DNA of 54,982 bases from a virus. Of the stretch, positions 1 through 8,617 are shown piece by piece. The notes under the pieces are model-generated. The model worked only from the letters and a program-made list of their open reading frames with translations. It had not been told where the DNA came from and ran no database searches. Positions within the stretch are counted from its first letter, which is position 1. The number at the start of each line of letters is the position of its first letter. Position numbers and translations under genes: made by a program. The DNA is taken from positions 1-54,982 of the IMG/VR virus record IMGVR_UViG_3300028800_000115; one strand, written 5' to 3'.

Positions 1-1
1 C

Positions 2-328
2 GTGGTCTTCACCACGACCGGCGCGTTGCCGACCGGCCTCACGGCGGGCACGACCTATTACGTCAGCACCGTTGGCCTGACCGCGAACGCATTCAGCGTT
101 GCGGACACCAAGGCCCATGCTCTTGCCGGAACCAACACGATCACCACCAGCGGATCCCAAAGCGGCGTTCAGACCGCATGGGATGTCACGCTCCCGATCG
201 GCACGTTCTCGACCGCGGCGCAAGCCAATCTGCCCCTGGGCACGAATGGCGTTCTCTTCCAAAATGGTTTGATTGTGTCCGCGACCGATGGCGGCGGCGC
301 GGCGAATCTTACGATCCTTTGGCGCTGA
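2..328 (+). CDS. Partial phage virion protein (3' end only)
   Basis: This is the 3' end of a gene entering from the left; the GTG at position 2 is probably internal, not a start. The visible 108 residues are rich in Thr, Gly and Ala and look like beta structure. The stretch GALPTGLTAGTTYYV near residue 8 resembles modules repeated in phage virion proteins. It stops 8 bases before the Nudix-prohead gene, so a head or decoration protein is likely. The product cannot be named from this fragment. Confidence 0.5.
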   Translation: MVFTTTGALPTGLTAGTTYYVSTVGLTANAFSVADTKAHALAGTNTITTSGSQSGVQTAWDVTLPIGTFSTAAQANLPLGTNGVLFQNGLIVSATDGGGAANLTILWR

Positions 329-335
329 CCCGCGC

Positions 336-1535
336 ATGATGCGTGCGGCCGGAATTCTTTTCGTCGATCCAGATGGGCAGGTGCTTTTCCTGAAGCGCGG
401 CGCCGGCGGTGATCATCCTGGTGCCTGGTGCTTTCCCGGTGGCAAGGTTGAAGGCGAAGAGACCGCGGAACAGTGCGCCGTGCGTGAGGCGAAAGAGGAA
501 TGCGGCAGCGTACCGGACGGCTCGCGCATCCTGTGGACCCGGCGCGTTGCCATCGATCCCGTCACGATTCCCGGCGTTATGGCGCCGGCGCCCGATCAAT
601 CCGCCGCCGCGATCGAAGTCGCGCAGCAGGTCGCCGTGCCGGAAGAGGTCGATTTTTCGACGTTCCTGCAAAAAGTCGACGCGCAGTTCGTTCCGAAATT
701 TGACGGCGAGCATGTCGGCTTCGCCTGGGCCCCGATCGACCAACCGCCGGAACCGCTGCATCCCGGTTGCCGCATCGCTCTCGATCGGTTCGGCATGGAC
801 GAATTGGGCCTCGCGCGCGCGATTGCCGACGGAAGCCTGACGAGCCCGCAGAAGTACCAGAACATTTGGCTCTTCTGCATCCGCATCACCGGCACGGCGA
901 CGGCCTTTCGCCGCGCCAAGATGGCCCACGACGAGAAGACCGGCGAGCCGACGATCGATCCGAAGACCGGCAAACAGAAGATTCTCCGCGAGGCCGAATT
1001 CGTTTACCGCCGGCCGGAAAGCTATCTCACGCCGGACTTCCTGGCGCGCTGCAACGGCCTCCCGGTGATCGTCCTGCATCCGGAAAAGATGCCGATCCAA
1101 AGCGATGAATTCAGCAAGCGCATCATCGGCACCGTGTTCCTGCCATTCATCCGCGGCAACGAAGTCTGGGCGGTCGCCAAGATTTTCAATGAGCAGGCCG
1201 CTTACGAAATGTCGACCACGCAGCTTTCGACATCGCCCGGTGTGATCACCGGCGGCGAGGTCGAAAAGTTCCAGATGGAAGACGGCTCCAACGTCTTGAT
1301 CGAGGGCAGCCCGGCGCTGGTCGACCATATCGCGATCTGCCCGAATGGCGTTTGGGACAAGGGCGAAGGCCCGACGGGCGTCGAAACATCCAATATCCGC
1401 ATGGATTCTACCGAAGATGAACGGCCACGATCGCATGTTCCCGCGATCGTGCCGAACACTCGGAAACTTGACGCCGCGATGGTGATGATCGCCGGCCAGC
1501 GCGTCGCCAACATTCGTCGTTCGATGAACCGGTAG
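336..1535 (+). CDS. Nudix hydrolase fused to a prohead core/protease-like (DUF2213-type) domain
   Basis: Start taken at ATG 336, just after the upstream stop; the frame is open further up but overlaps the previous gene. Residues 1-130 form a Nudix domain with a complete Nudix box: G36, five residues, E42, seven residues, R50-E51, then E54-E55 and G57. Such domains hydrolyse nucleoside diphosphates linked to another moiety. Residues of about 165-375 resemble phage DUF2213 proteins, which act in prohead assembly: RRPESYLTPDFL, PVIVLHPEKM and a serine-rich ELS-like segment (STTQLSTSPGV). It lies before the coiled-coil and capsid genes, where a prohead protease or core protein is expected. The fusion is unusual. 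The Nudix call is firm; the prohead role rests on family resemblance and position. Confidence 0.75.
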   Translation: MMRAAGILFVDPDGQVLFLKRGAGGDHPGAWCFPGGKVEGEETAEQCAVREAKEECGSVPDGSRILWTRRVAIDPVTIPGVMAPAPDQSAAAIEVAQQVAVPEEVDFSTFLQKVDAQFVPKFDGEHVGFAWAPIDQPPEPLHPGCRIALDRFGMDELGLARAIADGSLTSPQKYQNIWLFCIRITGTATAFRRAKMAHDEKTGEPTIDPKTGKQKILREAEFVYRRPESYLTPDFLARCNGLPVIVLHPEKMPIQSDEFSKRIIGTVFLPFIRGNEVWAVAKIFNEQAAYEMSTTQLSTSPGVITGGEVEKFQMEDGSNVLIEGSPALVDHIAICPNGVWDKGEGPTGVETSNIRMDSTEDERPRSHVPAIVPNTRKLDAAMVMIAGQRVANIRRSMNR

Positions 1536-1564
1536 CGTTTCAATTTCCAACAGGAGTGAGCAGC

Positions 1565-2386
1565 ATGACCAAGGAAGAGGAAGAGAAGGCCCGTAAGGAC
1601 GCCGAAGAAAAATCGCGGGCCGATGCCGATGGCAAGATGCAGGCCATTCTCGACGGCATCAGCGCGATCTCGGGTGCGTGCGACAGCATGAAGACCGAGA
1701 TGGACGCCATGAAGGGCCGTATGGACGCCTTCGAAAAGGGCGATCCGGCGAAGGCCGCGGCGGACAAGAAAGACGCCGAAGAGAAAGAGGCCAAGGAGAA
1801 GGCCGACGCCGAAGAGAAAGAGCGCAAGGACGCCGAAGAGAAGGCCGAAAAAGAAAAGGCCGATGCCGAGGAAAAGGCGAAAGCCGACGCCGCGGCCGCT
1901 GGCGATGTCGTCGCCGGTCTCAGCCGTCAGATCGCCGCGCTCGATGCAGCGATCAAGCCGCGCGCCGACGCCGACTCCAATACCATCGCGACGTCCTGGA
2001 CGAAGGCGAATGCCGTGATGGTTGCGCTCGGCGACAGCGCGGGTGCCTCGATGGCGCTGCCCGGTGAGGCGACGAGTGCTTATCGTCGCCGCATCATCGC
2101 CCCGCTTCAGCCTCACAGCAATCGGTGGTCGAAGGTCGATCTTGCGACCCTTTCCGGCGCGACGTTCGACATCGCCGAAGAGCAGATCCGCGCCGATGCG
2201 ATGGATGCCGCGATGAGCCCCCTGTCGACGATCAATGCCGGCGGCTTGCGCGAAATTCGCAACAGCCATTCGTCCGGCCACACGATCGTCACCTGGGCCG
2301 GCCAGCCGAAGGGCTGGATGGACAGCTTCGCCGGTTCCGGTCAGCGGGCCGCCGGTGAATTCAAGACCCGCCAAGGAGTTCACTGA
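1565..2386 (+). CDS. Coiled-coil head protein, possible scaffold
   Basis: The start is ATG 1565, eight bases after an AGGAG ribosome site; a GTG at 1556 overlaps that site and is less likely. Residues 1-115 are almost entirely Lys, Glu, Ala and Asp in repeating EEK/ADAEEK units, a long charged alpha-helical coiled coil. Residues 115-273 look globular, with a QAALD-like start and a conserved-looking tail containing NSHSSGHTIVTW. It sits between the prohead-like gene and the capsid genes and its TGA overlaps the next ATG, so they are translationally coupled. A scaffold or internal head role fits; no catalytic motif is seen. Confidence 0.55.
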   Translation: MTKEEEEKARKDAEEKSRADADGKMQAILDGISAISGACDSMKTEMDAMKGRMDAFEKGDPAKAAADKKDAEEKEAKEKADAEEKERKDAEEKAEKEKADAEEKAKADAAAAGDVVAGLSRQIAALDAAIKPRADADSNTIATSWTKANAVMVALGDSAGASMALPGEATSAYRRRIIAPLQPHSNRWSKVDLATLSGATFDIAEEQIRADAMDAAMSPLSTINAGGLREIRNSHSSGHTIVTWAGQPKGWMDSFAGSGQRAAGEFKTRQGVH

Positions 2387-3240
2387 TGGTCGCCACGATC
2401 CCGTTCAACCCGAACGCGACCACGGTCGCTCAGGGCTCTTTCGACACCGTCTCGAATGGTCTGGTTCAGGGCGACGTGTTCCCCGATCCGGCCATCATCT
2501 ACAAGAAGGCGTCGGGCGTGCTCGCACAGACCGAGACCATCCCGATGTGGGGCGGTGTCGGCATCTTCACCGACGTTCCCGGCGCCGCCGGCACGCCAAA
2601 CGCGGCATTGGGCCCGACCGTCGGCCGTGCGACCAGCCTCGCCAATCTCGTCGCGTTCTCGACCTGGTCTTACGGCCAGATCAACACGCCGTCGTCGCCG
2701 GTTCCGCTCGCGGCATCCGGCATGCAGGTCGAATACTTCCGTCTCGGCTCCGGCGCCCGCATCGTTCTCGCGGCCGACCCGGCGCTGATCGGTCTGCAGG
2801 GCGGTCTCACCACGGCGCAAGTCGCGTGGGACTTCACTCAGCAGCGCCTCGTGCCCTATCTCGGCACGCTGACGATCTCGTCCGGCACCTACAACAACAC
2901 GACCGGCGTCGTCACCTTGACGATGAGCGCCCCGATCACGTTCAGCCCCGGCGACGAGATCGTTGTCTCGAGCCTCACGGGCAGCGGCCAGTTCGCCAGC
3001 CTGAATGGCACGTTCGAGGCTCTGGCCGGAACCACGGGCTCCACGGTCGTCTATAATGCCGGGGCCGGAATCGGTGCGTCGGCGATCACCGGCGGCAGTC
3101 TCACGGTCGGCGGTACGGCGAGTCAGGCGCTCCCCTGTCAGGTGCTCGAGATCTTGGCGAACAACTGCCAGGTCGTCAATTACAGCGCCCCCAACGCCTC
3201 ATGGAACTTCGACGGCGCTGCCGCCGTGGTTCTGATCTGA
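2386..3240 (+). CDS. Head decoration-like structural protein
   Basis: The ATG overlaps the preceding TGA (ATGA), so it is coupled to the coiled-coil gene. The 284-residue product is rich in Gly, Thr, Ser and Val, beta-type, without signal or membrane segment. Its N-terminal part (FPDPAIIYKKASGVLAQ, then VGRATSLANLVAFSTW) is probably the family core. Residues of about 160-245 are an inserted beta module beginning GTYNNTTGVVTLT and continuing PGDEIVVSSLTGSGQF; a clearly related module occurs in the tail sheath protein of this window. Position directly before the major capsid gene suggests a decoration or cement protein. That role is inferred from position only. Confidence 0.5.
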   Translation: MVATIPFNPNATTVAQGSFDTVSNGLVQGDVFPDPAIIYKKASGVLAQTETIPMWGGVGIFTDVPGAAGTPNAALGPTVGRATSLANLVAFSTWSYGQINTPSSPVPLAASGMQVEYFRLGSGARIVLAADPALIGLQGGLTTAQVAWDFTQQRLVPYLGTLTISSGTYNNTTGVVTLTMSAPITFSPGDEIVVSSLTGSGQFASLNGTFEALAGTTGSTVVYNAGAGIGASAITGGSLTVGGTASQALPCQVLEILANNCQVVNYSAPNASWNFDGAAAVVLI

Positions 3241-3253
3241 TCGGAGAAAGAGC

Positions 3254-4276
3254 ATGACCCTTCAGGCATCCGCCTACGCACTCGTCCATCCGAGTTTCGT
3301 CGAGCCGGAGATCATCGTCCAGCAAAGCCAAGTTTCCGGCTTCGTCGATTTGCTGGCCGAATCTCAGGTCCGCGTTCGGCTCGCCGAGGACGATCTTCTC
3401 GTCTACATCAAGAGCATGAACCTGCGCACCCGCATTGCGGCCGGCACCACCGGCTTCAATGAACTGCCGGGCGTCGACATCTCGATGTCGATGATTTCGA
3501 CCGCGACGTATCTCCTTCAGGTCGCCGCGCAATACAACCACCACGACACCGCGGCAGCGGCGCGGTGGGGCTTCTCGGCGCCGGAAGCCTACCGGCTCGG
3601 CATGTGGCAAGCGAACTTCCAGCTTGTCCGCGACGCCTGTCTCTACGGCATGAACCCGCAGAACGGCGAGGGCCTCATCAATGCCCCCGGCGCGACTTCG
3701 GTCAATCTGCCGGCGGACAGCAACGGCAACGACACCGTGCTGACCTACGACAACGGCCAGATGGCGTTCTTCCTGTCGCAGCAGATCCAGGCGATCAAAA
3801 CCCGGACCCTGCAGATGGGCGTCGGCCGCGAGTTCACGATCCTCGGCCCGCAGCGCACGCTCGGCAGCTTCGAATACAACGTCGTCCAGTTGGTGCAGTT
3901 CCAGCGCGAAGGCGCCGGCACCGCCTCGACCAAGGAGACGTTGCAGAAGATCATCATGGCGAACGGCGACACCCTGAATTGGGTGTACGACGACACCCTG
4001 ATCGGCAAGGGCAACGGCGGCGCTGACATGGTCATCCTCGACATGCCGAAGATCGTTCGCCCGACCACGGCATCCTGGAACACGAACGCCGCGGCGGCCG
4101 TGTCTCCCGGAAACGACACCTGCATCACGCAATACTCGGACATGGCGGCACCGCGAGAGATCATCTCGCCGGGCCCGCGCGGCATGACCGATGTGCTGCA
4201 GGAACTTCGCATCACATCCGGATGGGCCCCGCGCAGTGCGGCACTCACCCTGATTTCGATGCCCTACTCGAGTTAA
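3254..4276 (+). CDS. Major capsid protein, DUF2184-type
   Basis: The 340-residue product resembles the DUF2184 family, the capsid proteins of several contractile- and long-tailed phages. Supporting features are an N-terminal segment anchoring to VEPEIIVQQSQVSGFVDLLA, the central run of aromatic and Ala-rich helices around residues 85-125 (AQYNHHDTAAAARWGF), and a C-terminal strand region ending in ITSGWAPRSAALTLISMPY. Length and neighbours (prohead gene upstream, connector genes downstream) fit. A ribosome site (GGAGAAAG) precedes ATG 3254. It should be the most abundant virion protein. Confidence 0.75.
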   Translation: MTLQASAYALVHPSFVEPEIIVQQSQVSGFVDLLAESQVRVRLAEDDLLVYIKSMNLRTRIAAGTTGFNELPGVDISMSMISTATYLLQVAAQYNHHDTAAAARWGFSAPEAYRLGMWQANFQLVRDACLYGMNPQNGEGLINAPGATSVNLPADSNGNDTVLTYDNGQMAFFLSQQIQAIKTRTLQMGVGREFTILGPQRTLGSFEYNVVQLVQFQREGAGTASTKETLQKIIMANGDTLNWVYDDTLIGKGNGGADMVILDMPKIVRPTTASWNTNAAAAVSPGNDTCITQYSDMAAPREIISPGPRGMTDVLQELRITSGWAPRSAALTLISMPYSS

Positions 4277-4301
4277 ACCCGAACCCGACGAAGGAAACCC
4301 C

Positions 4302-4838
4302 ATGCGCCTCCACATTGCGAATTGCACGAAGCAGAACCAACGCATCTACTACCGGCTCGACTTCGACCAGGCCGGCATGCCGCGCAGCCAGATGAACGTC
4401 CAGCCACGGCACCAGGATTTGTTGCCTGGCCGGCAGGCGGCGATCGGCGGCGACCTCGATCATATCAGCCAGGTCGAATCCATCGTCACGCAGTTGAACC
4501 GGTTTGGTCTCGCGGCGGTCAAAGACATCCCGCGGCTCAAGCAGTTCACACCGTACATCTACAACGTCGACAAGCCGGTGACGGCCGACCAAATCCGTAT
4601 CGTCGACGACCACAACCGCGGCGTGCTCGCCAATCAGGGCGCCGTGCGGCGCGAGGCGGCGGCGATCGCGGCGACCGAGGTCGTCGTTGGCACCGACAAA
4701 GTGACCATCGGCATCGAGCAGGTGTCGGAAAGCGAATACGGCGGAAAGCTTATCGCCGAGGGCGTCATCAACGATCGCACGGCAGCCGAACCGCCGAAAG
4801 GCCGTGGCGCTGGCCGGCGGAATCTTAACGTCGGATGA
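4302..4838 (+). CDS. Phage head-region protein of unknown function
   Basis: The 178-residue product begins MRLHIANCTKQNQ and contains RIYYRLDFDQAGMPRSQ, then a long helical middle (residues 60-120). It has no signal peptide or membrane segment. A GAAGGA site precedes ATG 4302. It lies between the capsid and connector genes and overlaps the next gene by four bases, so it is very probably virion-related: a head fibre, adaptor or minor head protein. I do not recognise the family with certainty. Confidence 0.55.
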   Translation: MRLHIANCTKQNQRIYYRLDFDQAGMPRSQMNVQPRHQDLLPGRQAAIGGDLDHISQVESIVTQLNRFGLAAVKDIPRLKQFTPYIYNVDKPVTADQIRIVDDHNRGVLANQGAVRREAAAIAATEVVVGTDKVTIGIEQVSESEYGGKLIAEGVINDRTAAEPPKGRGAGRRNLNVG

Positions 4839-5296
4839 GCCTGACCGATACGGGGGCGCCGACGCTCACCGGGTTCCAGACCTTCATCACGGAGATCATG
4901 GGCATCCCGGCGACCAGCCTGCCGCCGACGTCTCCCGTCATCGGCTTCGCCTTTGCCGTCGCGCTCGAAACCGTTCTGGTCATTATCCAGACGGTATCGC
5001 CGCTCTCATACAACACGGCCGTCTACAATCTGGCGGCCGATCTCCTGATCAATTACGCCCCGGACACGCTCGAGACTCCGACCTACTTTTCGGGTCTCCG
5101 CGAGAAATTCAAGATCGGTAATTTTTCCGCTGGCGTGATCACCAACGCCAGCGATGAGGCGACGTCGGCCGGCATCGAAGTGATCGAGGGCATGAAGAAT
5201 TTGACCCTCGACCAACTTCAAAACCTGAAGACGCCATACGGCCGGAACTATCTCGGCATCGCCATGAAGTACGGAACCGGTTGGGGAATGTCGTGA
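4835..5296 (+). CDS. Head-tail connector-like protein (DUF4054-like)
   Basis: The 153-residue product has a mostly helical profile: an N-terminal 30 residues, a hydrophobic helix near residue 40 (VIGFAFAVALETVLVIIQ), and a C-terminal part ending LKTPYGRNYLGIAMKYG. The TPYGR-type ending and size recall DUF4054/head-tail connector proteins found after DUF2184 capsid genes. Its ATG overlaps the previous stop, and its TGA overlaps the next GTG. The assignment is by resemblance and order, not by a catalytic motif. Confidence 0.5.
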   Translation: MSLTDTGAPTLTGFQTFITEIMGIPATSLPPTSPVIGFAFAVALETVLVIIQTVSPLSYNTAVYNLAADLLINYAPDTLETPTYFSGLREKFKIGNFSAGVITNASDEATSAGIEVIEGMKNLTLDQLQNLKTPYGRNYLGIAMKYGTGWGMS

Positions 5297-5790
5297 CGCT
5301 GATAAGTCTCGGAGTTGTCGACATCCCGTACGTCGACCGCGAAACCGATGCGCAGGCCCGTAGCCGCGTGAAGAAGAACCGCCGCGCCGCGAAACCGCAG
5401 CCTAAGACGAACACCATGTCGACCGGCGACGTCGCCGACATCCTCGAGGCCCAATATCACGTCATGGAAATCTTCGCGGAACACTGCGAAGACGACATCA
5501 TGGGATACCTCGAAACCTCGCTGGCAGGCTCGCTCGAAAGCATCATGCAGGGCGGCGGTAACGGTCCGCCGCCATTCGCTGAAGCCGAAAGCGCGATCAA
5601 GGAGCGGTTCGACCGCTTCATCACACAGAAGGAAATGGACGGCTTGGGCTATCCCGGCGTGCCGACGAAGGCGTCGCTTGCCGGCGTGAGCCACCGGTTC
5701 AAGCATCCCTATGCGCGTCGCCCGAGCCGGCCGAGTTTTGTGGATACGGGTCTCTGGCTTGCGTCGATGGTTGCTGAAATCGAGGGCTAG
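5293..5790 (+). CDS. Head completion or neck-region protein
   Basis: The start is GTG 5293, overlapping the upstream TGA (GTGA); the in-frame TTG at 5281 is less likely. The 165-residue product starts with a basic stretch (RSRVKKNRRAAKPQPK), then a helical acidic middle and a C-terminal segment ending FVDTGLWLASMVAEIEG. The RRPSRPSFVDTGLWL stretch resembles the ends of phage tail-completion proteins that act at the neck. It is followed by an inserted homing endonuclease gene. Function is inferred from position. Confidence 0.45.
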   Translation: MTLISLGVVDIPYVDRETDAQARSRVKKNRRAAKPQPKTNTMSTGDVADILEAQYHVMEIFAEHCEDDIMGYLETSLAGSLESIMQGGGNGPPPFAEAESAIKERFDRFITQKEMDGLGYPGVPTKASLAGVSHRFKHPYARRPSRPSFVDTGLWLASMVAEIEG

Positions 5791-5802
5791 ACGATATTAT
5801 CG

Positions 5803-6585
5803 GTGATGCGCGCCGATTTTATGGTCTATGTCTGGTTCCGTCCTTGGGACGCTTCGCCATGCTACGTCGGCAAGGGCCGCGGAAATCGGTATCGTAAGCT
5901 CAGCCGAACCCACAATGCACATCTGGCGGCGATAATAAAGAAAGCTGGCGGAAGCCTTCCGATCGTTGTCATCAGATGCGGTCTGACCGAATCCGAGGCG
6001 TTTGAAACCGAAATCGCGCTGATAAAGGCGATCGGCCGAAAGGCAAATGGCGGCCCGCTCGCGAACCTGACGGACGGCGGAGAAGGAACCTCCGGTGCGG
6101 TGATGTCTCCTGAGTGGCGCGCGCACCGAGGCGTAAAGGCGAGAGAAGCTTGGGCCGATCCGGTTTATCGCGCGACATTAACGAAGGCGCGCCTTGGAAA
6201 CCACCACAGCGCGGGGCATTCGCCTAGCGCCGAAGTAAGGGCGGTTGTCGCGGAGAAGATGCGAGGGAACACGCACACCCTCGGCCTTCGCCACAAGGAA
6301 AGCTCGAAGATCTTGATGAGCAAAGCGCGGAAGGGCGTTCCGAAAACCGAATCGCACAGAGCGGCTATCGGCGCTGGTCATCGAGGAAAGAAGAAATCTG
6401 AATCCCATCGCGCTGCGATGAGCGCGTGCAGAATAGGCGTCGCGATGGACGAAGACACGAAATTGAAAATTAGCGAGTCAACGACTGGCGTTCCTAAGTC
6501 CGCGGAAGCTCGGGAAAATATGCGTGCAGGTTGGGTGCGGCGGCACGCTTTTGCGGCCGCTCTTAACGCTGACTTTCCGATCTAA
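5803..6585 (+). CDS. GIY-YIG homing endonuclease with NUMOD3-like repeats
   Basis: The N-terminal 95 residues form a GIY-YIG nuclease: V8-Y9-V10, then Y21-V22-G23, a GKGRGNR segment with the catalytic-type arginine, and a glutamate in the helix ESEAFETEIALIKAIG. Residues 110-240 hold several short repeats of the type SAEVRAVVAEKMRG, KESSKILMSKARKG and ESHRAAIGAGHRG, which match the NUMOD3 DNA-binding repeats of free-standing homing endonucleases. Starts at GTG 5803, ATG 5806 or ATG 5821 are all possible. It interrupts the neck gene cluster without disrupting a recognisable gene, and is less GC-rich than its neighbours, consistent with lateral insertion. Such enzymes cut a target allele lacking the insertion, and the gene is copied in by repair. 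Confidence 0.8.
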   Translation: MMRADFMVYVWFRPWDASPCYVGKGRGNRYRKLSRTHNAHLAAIIKKAGGSLPIVVIRCGLTESEAFETEIALIKAIGRKANGGPLANLTDGGEGTSGAVMSPEWRAHRGVKAREAWADPVYRATLTKARLGNHHSAGHSPSAEVRAVVAEKMRGNTHTLGLRHKESSKILMSKARKGVPKTESHRAAIGAGHRGKKKSESHRAAMSACRIGVAMDEDTKLKISESTTGVPKSAEARENMRAGWVRRHAFAAALNADFPI

Positions 6586-7601
6586 TGCCTTCCGTCGACG
6601 AGGCAGCAGCAGCGGCCGGCACATCGATCGGCTCTGTCCTGCAGGACGGCGTCGAGACCGTATCGCTTGGGCAGGAAATAGCGTTCGTTAAATACGTCCG
6701 CATGATCTTGCCGATCGATGGCTTCGTGTTCCTGGTGCGCGCCGATCTGGTGACGCCGCAAGCCCTGGCGATGGCCGCCGGCTCCGATGAATTCGCGCTG
6801 AAGGCGCCGCTGACGTTCACGCAGCAAGGCAGCCTGCATTACTCCACGGACACGCGCCAAGACGAGACGCAGACCTACACGTCTAACCAGGTCGTGTTTA
6901 CGTCCGAGGCCGAAGTCGCGGCGCTCAATCTCTCGACGCCGTCAATCGTCTATCTCGGATCGATCCATGACGTTCGGTTCGCCTTCTCGGCGCGCAAACC
7001 GTTCTATCGCCAAGCCGATACCTGGCACTATGTCGGCTCGACGCGCTGGTCAGATCTCGCCTCGCAGATCATCGACGACCCGGCGAAACTCGATCTGACA
7101 AACCGCGTCGTCAGCAACAGCCTGCCGATCTGGTTGTTCTTGCAAGCCTATGCGCCGCCGGTCGACATCATGCGCAACCCCGGCGTGGTGCTCTATCCAT
7201 CCTATCTCGTGCCGCGCAATCTGGTTCCGCCATATGGCGTCGTGCATATCGAGCCGAGTGGCACGAATGCGATCGCCGCGGCGACGACCTTCGCGTCGAA
7301 CTCGTCGCTCTATCAGCTTTGCATCGATCAGATAGAAGTGACGCTTTACGGCTACCGCAACGACGACGCGATCGACTTCATCGCCTGGGTTCAGCAGTTC
7401 GCCGAATTCAACCCATACACCCTGGGAATTATGAATATCCCGGTGGCGCGCGACGAGAAGCGCGGACAGGTCGAACTTCAGGCCATCGGCATGAAGAAGA
7501 CGATCGCCTTCGAAGTGAATTATTACCAATTCCGGGTCAACGACATCGCCCGCCAACTCATCAAGAAGGCCATCGTGGCCTACGTCGATCAACCCGTCTA
7601 A
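6585..7601 (+). CDS. Neck or tail-terminator region protein
   Basis: The ATG overlaps the TAA of the endonuclease gene. The 338-residue product is mixed alpha/beta with an Ile-rich core (FVKYVRMILPIDGFVFLVRAD) and a C-terminal stretch (YYQFRVNDIARQLIKKAIVAY). It lies just upstream of the beta-helix and sheath genes, where contractile-tail phages encode neck and tail-terminator proteins. The middle (NPGVVLYPSYLVPRNLVPPYG) is aromatic and proline-rich. No enzymatic motif is seen. The call is positional. Confidence 0.45.
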   Translation: MPSVDEAAAAAGTSIGSVLQDGVETVSLGQEIAFVKYVRMILPIDGFVFLVRADLVTPQALAMAAGSDEFALKAPLTFTQQGSLHYSTDTRQDETQTYTSNQVVFTSEAEVAALNLSTPSIVYLGSIHDVRFAFSARKPFYRQADTWHYVGSTRWSDLASQIIDDPAKLDLTNRVVSNSLPIWLFLQAYAPPVDIMRNPGVVLYPSYLVPRNLVPPYGVVHIEPSGTNAIAAATTFASNSSLYQLCIDQIEVTLYGYRNDDAIDFIAWVQQFAEFNPYTLGIMNIPVARDEKRGQVELQAIGMKKTIAFEVNYYQFRVNDIARQLIKKAIVAYVDQPV

Positions 7602-7612
7602 GGAGCGCAAGC

Positions 7613-8578
7613 ATGCCGCAAAATGCCATTCTTTTCACGTCCGTCGTCGGCCCGAATGGTCAGACCATCGTGCTTCGCGCAAACGCCCAAGGCGAACTTG
7701 TCGTCGCCGCGGCCCCCGGAAATTCCTGGTACGTCAACGAGGCGACCGGCTCGGACACCAATACCGGAAGCTCGAACGCGCCATTCAAGACACTCGCAGC
7801 CGCTCAAGCTGCGGCGGTCGCGAACAACGGCGATGTCGTCTATCTCTATGGCACGGCGCATCTGACGGCGACGCTGAATTGGGCCAAGAACGGCGTTTCG
7901 CTGATCGGCCTCAATGCGCCGTCGCAGAACGACCGCGCGCGGCTTTCCTCGTCCGGCACGACGGTCTTCACCCCGATGGTGAACGTGACCGCACAAGGCT
8001 GCTCGTTCAGCAACATCGGCACATTCTACGGCTACGTCGACGCGGTGGCGCAGGTCTGCTGGGCGGAAGCCGGTGGCCGCAATTTCTATGGCAACGTCGA
8101 ATTCTTCGGCGGCGGAAACGCAACCGGGGCGGCGCAGGCTGGTTGCCGCTCGCTAACCATCGCGGGCAACGGCGAAAACGAATTCGTCGATTGCACCTTC
8201 GGTCTCGACACCGTGGTGCGCGGCACGGCCGCAAACGCGACGGTCGAATTCCTTGGCGGTGTTCAGCGCAACAAGTTCGTCCGTCCGATCTTCCAGATGG
8301 ACAGTTCGTTGGCGACCAACGTGCATATCAAGGCGGCGGCGAGCGCCGTCGACCGCAACCAGTATATGTTCGATCCGATCTTCTCGAACACCGTCGATAG
8401 TGGCGCGACCGCGCTTAATGCTGACGTTCTGTGGGACGCAGCGGCGGGCGGCGGCTTGATTCTCGCCGGCAACACGATGAGTGTCGGCGCGACGGCAATC
8501 GCGGTGGCTGGCCCGGTCTATATCAACGGCCCGGTTCCGACGGCGACCACGTCCGGTATCGGCATCAAGGCGACCTGA
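7613..8578 (+). CDS. Pectate-lyase-fold (beta-helix) virion protein
   Basis: The start is ATG 7613 behind an AGGAG site (7601-7605); the open frame extends upstream over the previous gene but that part is not coding. The 321-residue product has an N-terminal adaptor of about 40 residues, then GNSWYVNEATGSDTNTGSSNAPFKTLAAA, the usual entry (shown here only in part: YVNEATGSDTNTG) to right-handed parallel beta-helix phage proteins. Short Asn/Gly-rich repeats follow. Such folds occur in tailspikes and depolymerases; position between neck and sheath genes instead suggests a neck whisker, collar or head-fibre component. No catalytic residues can be assigned. Confidence 0.6.
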   Translation: MPQNAILFTSVVGPNGQTIVLRANAQGELVVAAAPGNSWYVNEATGSDTNTGSSNAPFKTLAAAQAAAVANNGDVVYLYGTAHLTATLNWAKNGVSLIGLNAPSQNDRARLSSSGTTVFTPMVNVTAQGCSFSNIGTFYGYVDAVAQVCWAEAGGRNFYGNVEFFGGGNATGAAQAGCRSLTIAGNGENEFVDCTFGLDTVVRGTAANATVEFLGGVQRNKFVRPIFQMDSSLATNVHIKAAASAVDRNQYMFDPIFSNTVDSGATALNADVLWDAAAGGGLILAGNTMSVGATAIAVAGPVYINGPVPTATTSGIGIKAT

Positions 8579-8617
8579 TCGGCGCGAATCCCCGACACCA
8601 GATAACGGAGAGTTCGC

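Noticed and set aside
309-1550. 413-residue minus-strand open frame
   Set aside because: It mirrors the Nudix-prohead gene, has no coherent motif and arises from high GC; the plus-strand gene has a perfect Nudix box.
1556-1564. GTG start for the coiled-coil head gene
   Set aside because: It overlaps the AGGAG ribosome site that best serves ATG 1565.
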